This document shows positions 4,850 to 11,638 of a DNA stretch of 12,768 nucleotides, piece after piece. This DNA is from JBGSMB01 sp041740375 (GTDB lineage Bacteria; Patescibacteriota; Saccharimonadia; Saccharimonadales; JAGQMS01). The stretch covers positions 1 through 12,768 of the forward strand of contig JBGSMB010000038.1 in assembly GCA_041740375.1 (NCBI GenBank). The letters are read 5' to 3'. The notes beneath the pieces are model-generated. The model had not been told where the DNA came from. It saw only the letters and a list, made by a program, of their open reading frames with translations, and searched no databases. Positions within the stretch are counted from its first letter, which is position 1. Every line of letters begins with the position of its first letter. A program made the position numbers and the translations under genes.

Positions 4850-6138
4850 TAGTAATAATTAGTGCGGTAATGGAAAGCAAGCGCAGCAGATGGCGTGCCA
4901 TATCGCGAAGCAACGTAGTTTAATCCCCACCTAAGTTGCGTGATTGGGTTTGTCATGTAGTCATCACCGAAGCTAGACATCTTACTCGCTGGCCATGACT
5001 GCGGTATCCCATAAGCTCCAGACACAGGGTTTCCTGCTCTCTCGTTCCAACTTGATTCACAAGCAAAAAGCTCTAACAATGCGTCAAACTCAGCGCCAGT
5101 CCAACCTCGCTCTGCAGCAAGTGATCGACCAGCGGCTGCGTTACCAACATTTATGTTTTTCCAATTTCCTTGCTTTGGAGAGCCGCAAAATACCCTAGCT
5201 GGTATACCTTCTGCATTATAGTCGGCAAAGAGTGGCTTTGTGCCTCGTACGCTTTTTTGTACGACAGCCTCTTCTGCAATAGTTTCTTGTATAACTCTTC
5301 TGCCAATCTCGAGTCCGTTTTTTAGTTCTAACTCGTAGGTAACCACTTTGCGACCATTTTTACCAGCCTGAATAATTTTCTGTGCACCAGAAGAAAGGTT
5401 CGCGTCATCTGTAAATTCTGTAGTAAATGCGATCACTTCATCGGTGGATACAAGTTGCTTACCGAATTTTGCTATGAAGATTGTAAGCCCGTCGGATATT
5501 TGAGCTTCCCTTGCAGGAGATACGGTATCGTCTAGTGCTGGAGAGATAGAAAGAGATTTGAGTAACTCATCTACAGTTGTTAATTTAGTCTTTTTTTGGA
5601 ATGAAGTTCCATATAAATTTATTGTCACGTCTTTGGCTCGTACAATAGTCAACGTACGCCCGAGTATCTTTGTACTAAAGAAGTCAGAAGAAAATTGTTC
5701 GACCACATCATCCTCAGGACTAAGTTCAAATCCTGCAGATGTAACTGCCTTCCTGTTATCAACATGTGGACTCAAAAGACTTCGTGATGTTTCACCTTCA
5801 ATAATGGTAAGCGGCTTCGCACGATTAACAATAATTTGAAAATTGTCGCTGTCTATTGGAGTTGTAGTGCTTGGCTCTACGGTATCATTTTCGGATAGAC
5901 GTATCGACTGCTTCTCTAAAACTTCAGCAACATTTGATGCTCTAGTGGGAATTACTTTTTCTTGACCGTCTATACGCAGATTTATGATGTGTGAATCATC
6001 GGGTCGAATAGATTCACCATTTGCGACGACCAATCCACTTGAAGCGAGTACAAATACGACTATACTGAAAAATACCCCAACACTAAAACTGTGATGATGA
6101 AGAAAACTACGTAGAGATTTATCGATAGATGTATTCAT
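4849..6138 (-). CDS. DUF348/G5-domain cell-wall hydrolase, Rpf/YabE-like, with C-terminal lysozyme-like domain
   Basis: This is an exported, membrane-anchored peptidoglycan-acting protein. From the ATG at 6138 (429 residues) it has a short basic N-terminus, a transmembrane helix at about 20-40 (GVFFSIVVFVLASSGLVV), ubiquitin-like DUF348 repeats (about 50-95, 105-155 and 165-205), a G5 domain (about 230-305, ending in the VxxxTIAEEAVV strand), a linker, and a lysozyme-like domain of the aggregation-promoting-factor/Rpf type (about 335-429). Its probable catalytic Glu lies in ACESSWN (E361), followed by NPVSGAYGIPQS and NPITQLRWGLNYV. The only two cysteines, in VFCGS and FACES, flank this domain and could form a disulfide outside the cell. 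An upstream TTG at 6177 would fall inside the promoter, so the ATG is preferred. By analogy with RpfB it would remodel the wall in growth or division. Confidence 0.9.
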   Translation of the reverse strand: MNTSIDKSLRSFLHHHSFSVGVFFSIVVFVLASSGLVVANGESIRPDDSHIINLRIDGQEKVIPTRASNVAEVLEKQSIRLSENDTVEPSTTTPIDSDNFQIIVNRAKPLTIIEGETSRSLLSPHVDNRKAVTSAGFELSPEDDVVEQFSSDFFSTKILGRTLTIVRAKDVTINLYGTSFQKKTKLTTVDELLKSLSISPALDDTVSPAREAQISDGLTIFIAKFGKQLVSTDEVIAFTTEFTDDANLSSGAQKIIQAGKNGRKVVTYELELKNGLEIGRRVIQETIAEEAVVQKSVRGTKPLFADYNAEGIPARVFCGSPKQGNWKNINVGNAAAGRSLAAERGWTGAEFDALLELFACESSWNERAGNPVSGAYGIPQSWPASKMSSFGDDYMTNPITQLRWGLNYVASRYGTPSAALAFHYRTNYY

Positions 6139-6167
6139 GGTGGCTATGACGCTAGTTTCTGGCGAGA

Positions 6168-6196
6168 TAAATAGCAATTTGTTTACACAAGGTCAA
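6168..6196 (-). promoter_or_regulatory. Probable promoter of the Rpf-like/ksgA pair
   Basis: TTGACC (6196-6191) and TATTTA (6173-6168) are spaced by 17 bases. The predicted start is about 20-25 bases before the ATG at 6138, and no Shine-Dalgarno sequence is seen in that leader. The -35 box is strong and the -10 box weak. It lies in the 90-base gap after the NUDIX gene, so this pair could be expressed separately from pcrA. Confidence 0.5.
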
Positions 6197-6228
6197 ACCC
6201 GTAATCTCACCCGAAAGTTGTATAAGCA

Positions 6229-6708
6229 TTATAACGTATCTTTTACCGCATAACGAGCCAAGGCCATCTCTACTATAGGGGCTAATTTTCCAAAAGCTTT
6301 TATAGAAGTTATCGGTACCCATTCATGGCATGTTACTTCTCTTTTTCTTAGTCGAACATCAGGCTTGTTTTCTAGCACTCTGTAAAAAATAAGATAATGC
6401 CTGCCGCCAATTTTATCTTTCCTAAAACCTTCACCGAGATATTCTAGATTTGCTACGGAAATTCCCGTCTCCTCGTAAATTTCACGTATTACCCCAGCTT
6501 CTGCTCTTTCCCAACCATGAATACCTCCACCAGGTAATGACCAACTTCCATTTCCGAGCCAATTTTTTACCAACAAAATTCTTGAATCATAAATTATTAG
6601 AGCGTACCCTCTGTGGGTATGACTTAAAAATATCCAGCGTATCGGTGTTATCAAATAATAGACAAGTGGTCCGAGAGATACGTAAAATCCGTATAATTTT
6701 TCTTTCAT
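6229..6708 (-). CDS. NUDIX hydrolase
   Basis: NUDIX enzymes hydrolyse nucleoside diphosphates linked to another moiety, often as housecleaning of damaged nucleotides. A full NUDIX box is present at about 61-83: G, five residues, E67, seven residues, then REIYEETGI (R75, E76, E79, E80), preceded by SWSLPGG. The protein is 159 residues, normal for the family. It carries an unusual hydrophobic N-terminal stretch (about 8-28, YVSLGPLVYYLITPIRWIFL) before the fold begins at HTHRGYALIIY; this could be a membrane-associating segment or an additional helix. The ATG overlaps the pcrA stop by one base (TAATG), so the two are co-translated; a role in nucleotide-pool or repair metabolism is a guess from this. 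The substrate cannot be told from sequence (mutator MutT-type, ADP-ribose or Ap4A are all possible). Confidence 0.92.
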   Translation of the reverse strand: MKEKLYGFYVSLGPLVYYLITPIRWIFLSHTHRGYALIIYDSRILLVKNWLGNGSWSLPGGGIHGWERAEAGVIREIYEETGISVANLEYLGEGFRKDKIGGRHYLIFYRVLENKPDVRLRKREVTCHEWVPITSIKAFGKLAPIVEMALARYAVKDTL

Positions 6709-8846
6709 TACTCATCAACCTTTTCTAGTTGTGCGAAAGCGGTATTTAATTTCTTGACGCCTTTTGACTTAAAATACACCGCGACTACATCACCTTCTAT
6801 TTCTAAAACACTTCCTATGCCAAAGACAGTGTGGCGGACTGTGTCACCTTCCACGAGTTCGACACTATATCTCGGCTCATTGTTAGTGGCTTCAAAGGAA
6901 GTTTTTGGGCGCTGATAGGAACCATAGCCATTATCAAGTGTCGCATCTATTTCACCTAAGAATTGAGATGCTGGGTTGTGTTGCACGGAACCATAGAGCG
7001 CCCGACTTGTTGCATAGCTTAAAGTGAGTTCTTCTTTCGCTCTTGTCATTCCAACATAAGTTAGGCGACGTTCTTCTTCCATCTCTTTTGGGTCGTATAG
7101 AGCTCGCGAGTGAGGTAACACTCCTTCTTCAAGTCCAGCCAAGAAAACTGAGGGAAACTCCAGACCTTTGGCAGAATGCAAGGTCATGAGAGAGACGCTA
7201 TCATTGCTCGTGGATTCATTTTCGGAGACCAAGGCAACTTCTTCTAAAAATCCACTCACCCCCATATCTGAATAGCCTTTAGCTACCGATAAAAGCTCCT
7301 TCACGTTTTCTACCCTACTTTCTCCCTGAACGGTTCCATTGCTAAGATAGGAATAGTACTGAATTCTTTTTGTGAGAGCCTCAATGAGATCTGCAACTTG
7401 TATACGCTCACTGTCGTTTCGAAAATCTTTTAATAAATGCCCTAGCTCGCTAAATCCAGACCTAGCTCTTGGTGTGATTACATCACAGCTATCTGCGCGC
7501 TCTAAGGCATTCTCAATTCCGTACCCATGATTTTCACGCCATTCGTGAAATTTCTCTAAGCTCCTCTCCCCAATTGCTCTCGCCGGAATGTTCACAATTC
7601 TCTCGAAACTAGCTCTATCTTCTGGTTGATAAATGACCCTAAGATAAGCGACGATGTCCTTCACCTCTTTTCGATCATAAAACCGAACGCCACCGTATAT
7701 TTTATATGGAATGCCAAATCTCAAAAACTGCTCTTCAATTGAGCGACTCTGTGCATTTGTTCGATACAAGACGGCAAAATCAGAGAATCGGCGAACTCTA
7801 AGATCGGTTTGATTTTTTATTTTGCGGACTATCATTTCTGCTTCATGTCGCTCGCTCGTTGCTTGCATGATTACTACAGGTGAACCTGTTTCAATAGATG
7901 TCCAAAGTTCTTTTTTAGAACGGTCTGAATTTTTTGCAATAACCTTATGGGCTGCATCTAAGATTGGCTTTGTACTACGGTAGTTCTGCTCCAACTTTAC
8001 TATGCAAGCATCGGGATAGTCACGCTCGAAATTTAATATATTTCTGAAATCTGCACCTCTCCAGCTATATATACTTTGCCAATCGTCACCGACCACACAG
8101 ATGTTTCTAGACTTTCCAACTAACATTTTAATTAGTTTATACTGCGCTGCATTAGTGTCTTGATACTCATCAATCATGATGTATCGAAACGTCGCTCGCC
8201 ACTGATCCAAAATCATATCTTGGGATGAAAATAACTCTACCGTTCGAGCAATTAGGTCATCAAAATCAAGCGCTGCTGCGTCTCTAAGTTCTTTTGCATA
8301 CAGTGGAAATATCTTCGCAGCAGCTTTTTGGACTGGCCCCTGCGCAGTTGCTAACAGCTCGGCTGGATTCATTAATTCATTTTTCGCGTTACTTATAATC
8401 GAACTAACCGCACGCGGCGATACTTGCTTTTCATCAATATGCGAGATTTTTAGAAGTCTTTTGATTAGAGATTGCCTGTCTGACTCATCATAGATAACAA
8501 ATCGTCCGTCTATTCCAATAGCTTCGCCGCTTTGACGAAGTATTCGTACGCAAACTGAGTGAAAAGTCCCCAAGTAAGGCATAAATGAACGATTGTTTGG
8601 ATTCTCCCCTACAAGATGTGCAATTCGTTCACGCATCTCTTTTGCGGCTTTATTGGTAAATGTAACTGCAAGAATTTCATGAGGCAGAGCAAGACTATTT
8701 TCAAGAATATGCGCAACTCTATGTGTAAGTGTCTTGGTTTTTCCACTTCCTGCACCGGCCAAAATAAGTAAGGGACCGTCCGTGGTAACCACAGCCTTTG
8801 CTTGTTCATCATTAAGGCCTACTAAAAACGTTTTTGTTTGTTCCAT
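6708..8846 (-). CDS. pcrA: ATP-dependent DNA helicase, PcrA/UvrD family
   Basis: The 712-residue protein is an SF1A 3'-to-5' helicase acting in excision repair, rolling-circle replication and clearing of stalled RNA polymerase. Motifs in order: Q motif LNDEQ (11-15), Walker A AGAGSGKT (30-37), Ia TFTNKAAKEM (about 62-71), DFDDL (about 194-198), II IDEYQDTN (about 225-232), III GDDWQSIYSWRGA (about 253-265), IV LEQNYRS (about 285-291), V LHSAKGLEFPSVF (about 555-567) and VI ERRLTYVGMTRAKE (about 591-604). The C-terminus GDTVRHTVFGIGSVLEIEG through LNTAFAQLEKV matches the PcrA Tudor-like domain that binds RNA polymerase, which favours PcrA/UvrD over Rep. In motif III a Trp replaces the third Asp of the usual GDDDQ. 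The start ATG has AGGA five bases upstream, and a TACAAT box stands before it. It is coupled to the NUDIX gene downstream. Confidence 0.96.
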   Translation of the reverse strand: MEQTKTFLVGLNDEQAKAVVTTDGPLLILAGAGSGKTKTLTHRVAHILENSLALPHEILAVTFTNKAAKEMRERIAHLVGENPNNRSFMPYLGTFHSVCVRILRQSGEAIGIDGRFVIYDESDRQSLIKRLLKISHIDEKQVSPRAVSSIISNAKNELMNPAELLATAQGPVQKAAAKIFPLYAKELRDAAALDFDDLIARTVELFSSQDMILDQWRATFRYIMIDEYQDTNAAQYKLIKMLVGKSRNICVVGDDWQSIYSWRGADFRNILNFERDYPDACIVKLEQNYRSTKPILDAAHKVIAKNSDRSKKELWTSIETGSPVVIMQATSERHEAEMIVRKIKNQTDLRVRRFSDFAVLYRTNAQSRSIEEQFLRFGIPYKIYGGVRFYDRKEVKDIVAYLRVIYQPEDRASFERIVNIPARAIGERSLEKFHEWRENHGYGIENALERADSCDVITPRARSGFSELGHLLKDFRNDSERIQVADLIEALTKRIQYYSYLSNGTVQGESRVENVKELLSVAKGYSDMGVSGFLEEVALVSENESTSNDSVSLMTLHSAKGLEFPSVFLAGLEEGVLPHSRALYDPKEMEEERRLTYVGMTRAKEELTLSYATSRALYGSVQHNPASQFLGEIDATLDNGYGSYQRPKTSFEATNNEPRYSVELVEGDTVRHTVFGIGSVLEIEGDVVAVYFKSKGVKKLNTAFAQLEKVDE

Positions 8847-8855
8847 TAGGGTCCT

Positions 8856-8861
8856 ATTGTA
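8856..8861 (-). promoter_or_regulatory. Possible -10 box (TACAAT) for pcrA
   Basis: TACAAT lies nine bases before the pcrA ATG in the 42-base gap between it and the upstream gene. TTGCAC, 18 bases further up, is a poor -35 match. If used, the mRNA would be nearly leaderless and the AGGA between box and ATG would mostly be lost. Read-through from the glycolytic genes remains possible. Confidence 0.35.
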
Positions 8862-8888
8862 ACCCTTTAAAGCTCCCTAGTGCAAAGT

Positions 8889-9497
8889 CTAGATCACATC
8901 AAAAGGAAGGCTAATACCCACATCGAGCCAACCTGCATCAATCGCGAAGATTGCCACCAGCAACAGAAGTATCATAAACACGACTACAAATTTAACCATC
9001 GTGCCACCGGTACTATTACTAGCTCTTTGCTGTATTGGAAGTTGATACTCGGTAGAGTCAAATATCTTTGGGACTTGCGTGGATAATTCTGTAGATTGTG
9101 GTGGCGAAGCAGCTTCTTCTGCGAGAGCCGTAGTTCCTGGAGGCTCTGCGGTAGCAGCAGATGAAACCGTTTCTGGCTCTTGAGCTAATGGCGCACTACT
9201 TATAATATCGCTCGATGAACTTGTAGTTTGCTCATCGCTAGTCTCAACGGGAGTAGTACCGGTATCTTCCTTTTGACTCTCCTGTTCTAATGGAGCAATT
9301 AATTTTTCGTGTTGAACGGAAACTTCTTTTGGCTTCACTGTTACGGCAATTTTATCTTCTGAAGAGTTATTTTCTACTGGTTGGGTGTCGCTTAGCGGAG
9401 CGGTAGTGTGAGTAGACGTAATCTGAGGAGTGGTTGGTGCTGGCTTACTTGTCTTTTTTGCCGCCGCTACGTCAAAAACTTTTTTTACTTCCGCCAT
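8889..9497 (-). CDS. Unrecognised proline/threonine-rich single-pass membrane protein
   Basis: I do not recognise this 202-residue protein. It begins MAEVKKVFDVAAAKK, a basic amphipathic segment, continues as a low-complexity, Ser/Thr/Pro/Glu-rich stretch without hydrophobic clusters (about 16-140), then a short more ordered piece STEYQLPIQQR (148-158). It ends with one strong transmembrane helix (about 167-186, MVKFVVVFMILLLLVAIFAI) and a 16-residue tail, DAGWLDVGISLPFDVI. With no signal peptide, the large disordered part is likely cytosolic and the protein a C-terminally anchored type, though the opposite topology is not excluded. The ATG follows the tpiA stop by one base (TAAAATG) and AAGG in tpiA can serve as ribosome-binding site, so the open frame further upstream is not used. 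It is translated with the glycolytic genes; a functional link to them is unproven. Confidence 0.8.
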   Translation of the reverse strand: MAEVKKVFDVAAAKKTSKPAPTTPQITSTHTTAPLSDTQPVENNSSEDKIAVTVKPKEVSVQHEKLIAPLEQESQKEDTGTTPVETSDEQTTSSSSDIISSAPLAQEPETVSSAATAEPPGTTALAEEAASPPQSTELSTQVPKIFDSTEYQLPIQQRASNSTGGTMVKFVVVFMILLLLVAIFAIDAGWLDVGISLPFDVI

Positions 9498-9498
9498 T

Positions 9499-10311
9499 TT
9501 ACTTAGGCCTTGAGTCCAAGTTAATGCCGTGAAGCGAGCGGTACGCCGCTTCAACTATTCCCGTAAATTCAACGTAGTTCAGGCTTGCGCCTCCTACTAG
9601 TAGTCCATCGATATCTGTTTCATCAAGAAAATCTCTCGCGTTAGAAGAAGTAGCGCTTCCACCGTAAAGAATCCTAACTCTTTTTGCTGCCTTTGGCCCA
9701 TAAAGTTCTCTTATTTGTAAGCGTATGAACTGCGCCATCTCATTTGCGCTGCCGGGAGTGGCAAACTCATGGTGCGCAAAATCTAACCCTGCGCTTAAGG
9801 CCCACACCGGCTCGTACGCAACGACAATGTTACTAATTTCTTGTGCCGTGAGATTACTTATAGCAGAGGTGAGTTGGTCATGTAGTACCTGCTTTGTTTC
9901 ACCCGCTAACTTTTCGTCATTTGTCTCGCCAATACACAATATCGGGACAATATTATTGCGAACACTGGCCGAGACTTTGTCCCTCACATCATCGAGAGAC
10001 TCTCCAAATTTATTTCTTCTGTCTGAATGGCCGACGATCGCATAATGAACTAGATCGCTAAGCATCGTAAAGCTGACTTCTCCCGTGTATGCACCTTCAT
10101 CTTTAAAGTAGGCATTTTGAGCCGCAAGTCTAAATTTGCGCCTATCTATTTGCATAGAGATTGGCTGCAACTGCAGAGTGGTTGGAGATAGTACGATTTC
10201 GATATCCCTATGTATCCGAATTCTTTCATGCAAACGATGAATTAGAAGACTCGCCTGCGACACATTCATGTTCATCTTCCAGTTAGCGACTATGAGCTTT
10301 TTCTTAATCAT
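9499..10311 (-). CDS. tpiA: Triosephosphate isomerase
   Basis: TPI interconverts dihydroxyacetone phosphate and glyceraldehyde 3-phosphate in glycolysis. From the ATG at 10311 (270 residues) the active-site residues are in place: N10 and K12 in VANWKMN, the electrophile H95 in VGHSDRR, the general base E167 in AYEPVW, and phosphate-gripping glycines in LYGGSA (216-220) and LLVGGASL (237-244). Two departures stand out: E97 of the near-universal GHSERR is Asp, and the loop-6 lid normally reading AIGTGKTATP is ALSAG plus an extra FAHHEF-containing stretch, six residues longer. Length is slightly above the common 250. The start overlaps the pgk stop by eight bases; an ATG seven codons upstream is less likely as it lies deeper inside pgk. 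The fold and the role are clear. Confidence 0.94.
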   Translation of the reverse strand: MIKKKLIVANWKMNMNVSQASLLIHRLHERIRIHRDIEIVLSPTTLQLQPISMQIDRRKFRLAAQNAYFKDEGAYTGEVSFTMLSDLVHYAIVGHSDRRNKFGESLDDVRDKVSASVRNNIVPILCIGETNDEKLAGETKQVLHDQLTSAISNLTAQEISNIVVAYEPVWALSAGLDFAHHEFATPGSANEMAQFIRLQIRELYGPKAAKRVRILYGGSATSSNARDFLDETDIDGLLVGGASLNYVEFTGIVEAAYRSLHGINLDSRPK

Positions 10312-11617
10312 GATTTTTATCCCACAATACACTTACGCCAGGTAAATCCTTGCCCGACATTAAATCTAAACTTGCCCCACCACCAGTTGAGACATGACCA
10401 AATCTCTCGCGCAAACCTGCTACCGACTCTACATACGAGACCGTGTCTCCTCCACCAACTATAGTAAACGGATGGTTTGCCTCGTCGCCACGTTCTCCGA
10501 CTAGTCCATCAACAATTATACGAGTCCCGTGGGAGAATGGGTCAGCTGCACCTGCGAGACCTTTTACTTCAGTGACGCCTGCCGTACCGTTCCAAATAGC
10601 CATTTTTGCTTGCGACGCAATTCCTGCAATATATGCAGCGCTAAATGGTCCGATGTCCAGTATTTTTTCATCTGCCTGCACCTCGAAGCTTGTTTGATCT
10701 GGGCGCTTTGGATACGCAGAAATATCCGCCCAGTTATGATGAGTAAGATCGACGATTCGAGTGCTAGCCTCGTTCGATACATCACTAGCCACGACGACGT
10801 CCTTAGGTAAAAAGAATGTGAACGGCTGAGTGATTGATTTCTCTCTTGCCTTCTCCATAATGTCGCGGGCAGTCTCAATCTCGTCCTGTTCGTACAAGCT
10901 GCCTCCTACAGCCAAACCTTGGGCTGCTAGAAATGTATTTGCCATTGCTCCAACTACGGCTACAGCGTCGGCTATGTCGATAAATTTATGCAAAATCTCT
11001 ATTTTGTCAGATATTTTAGCGCCACCAACAATTACTAAAAGGGGCCTCTCTGGTTGATCCATGGCTCTAGTAATCGTTGCGACTTCTTTCTCCACCAAAA
11101 AGCCGGCTACTGAAGGCAATAATTTGGGTACACCATAAGTTGATGCGTGCGCACGATGTGCTGTCCCAAAACACTCTTGAACATATAGCTCAGCCCCTGT
11201 GTCTTCGACTATTTTTCTACAAAAATCTTCACTATTCTTTTCCTCTTCTTGGTGATATCTAACATTTTCTAGCAATAACACGTGTCCGGACTCTAAATGT
11301 TCAGATAGAGTTTTAACTTTCTCACCGATACAATCTTCGGCAAACCACACGTCAATACCTAAAATATCAGCAAGTCTATCTCTAACGGGAAGTAAGGATG
11401 TATTTGCATCACCTCTAGACTTCGGCCGCCCTAAATGACTCATCAAGATAAGCTTGCACCCTCTGTCTAAAAGATAGCGCAAGGTGTCAATGGAGGCATG
11501 TATTCGAGAATCGTCCGCGATGTTCCCTTCAGAGTCAAAAGGAACATTGTAGTCAACGCAAACAAGTATCTTTTTACCTTCTACGTCGTAATCCCTAACG
11601 GTACGCTTCGTGAACAC
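10304..11617 (-). CDS. pgk: Phosphoglycerate kinase
   Basis: PGK moves the acyl phosphate of 1,3-bisphosphoglycerate to ADP, the first ATP-yielding step of glycolysis. The 437-residue protein has VDYNVP (D22, N24), R38, SHLGRPK (60-66), ENVRYHQEEE (R120), FGTAHRAHAS (150-159), the nucleotide-site GGAKISDKIEIL (198-209), GGGDT (388-392) and the terminal HVSTGGGASLDLMSGKDLPGV. Unusual points are WNGTAGVTE (342-350), where most PGKs read WNGPMGVFE, and QECFG instead of DAFG before the AHRAH motif. It is somewhat longer than the usual 390-415, with additional residues around 280-310. The start is GTG, with GGGTGGG seven bases upstream as a strong ribosome-binding site. It follows pyk by 21 bases and overlaps tpiA by eight, so the three form one glycolytic transcription unit. 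Confidence 0.96.
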   Translation of the reverse strand: MFTKRTVRDYDVEGKKILVCVDYNVPFDSEGNIADDSRIHASIDTLRYLLDRGCKLILMSHLGRPKSRGDANTSLLPVRDRLADILGIDVWFAEDCIGEKVKTLSEHLESGHVLLLENVRYHQEEEKNSEDFCRKIVEDTGAELYVQECFGTAHRAHASTYGVPKLLPSVAGFLVEKEVATITRAMDQPERPLLVIVGGAKISDKIEILHKFIDIADAVAVVGAMANTFLAAQGLAVGGSLYEQDEIETARDIMEKAREKSITQPFTFFLPKDVVVASDVSNEASTRIVDLTHHNWADISAYPKRPDQTSFEVQADEKILDIGPFSAAYIAGIASQAKMAIWNGTAGVTEVKGLAGAADPFSHGTRIIVDGLVGERGDEANHPFTIVGGGDTVSYVESVAGLRERFGHVSTGGGASLDLMSGKDLPGVSVLWDKNHD

Positions 11618-11624
11618 TTATTTA

Positions 11625-11631
11625 CCCACCC
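11625..11631 (-). promoter_or_regulatory. Ribosome-binding site deciding the GTG start of pgk
   Basis: GGGTGGG lies seven bases before the GTG at 11617 in the 21-base pyk-pgk gap. It fixes the non-ATG start and is one of the few clear Shine-Dalgarno sequences in the window. Confidence 0.6.
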
Positions 11632-11638
11632 TTTTTAA

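Noticed and set aside
6139..6177. TTG start giving 13 additional residues to the Rpf-like protein.
   Set aside because: This segment holds the presumed -10 box and transcription start; the ATG at 6138 gives a normal short basic N-terminus before the membrane helix.
8050..8090. Trp in helicase motif III (GDDWQSIY) as a sign of an inactive or novel helicase.
   Set aside because: The same GDDWQ occurs in other SF1 helicases such as helicase IV, and all other motifs are intact.
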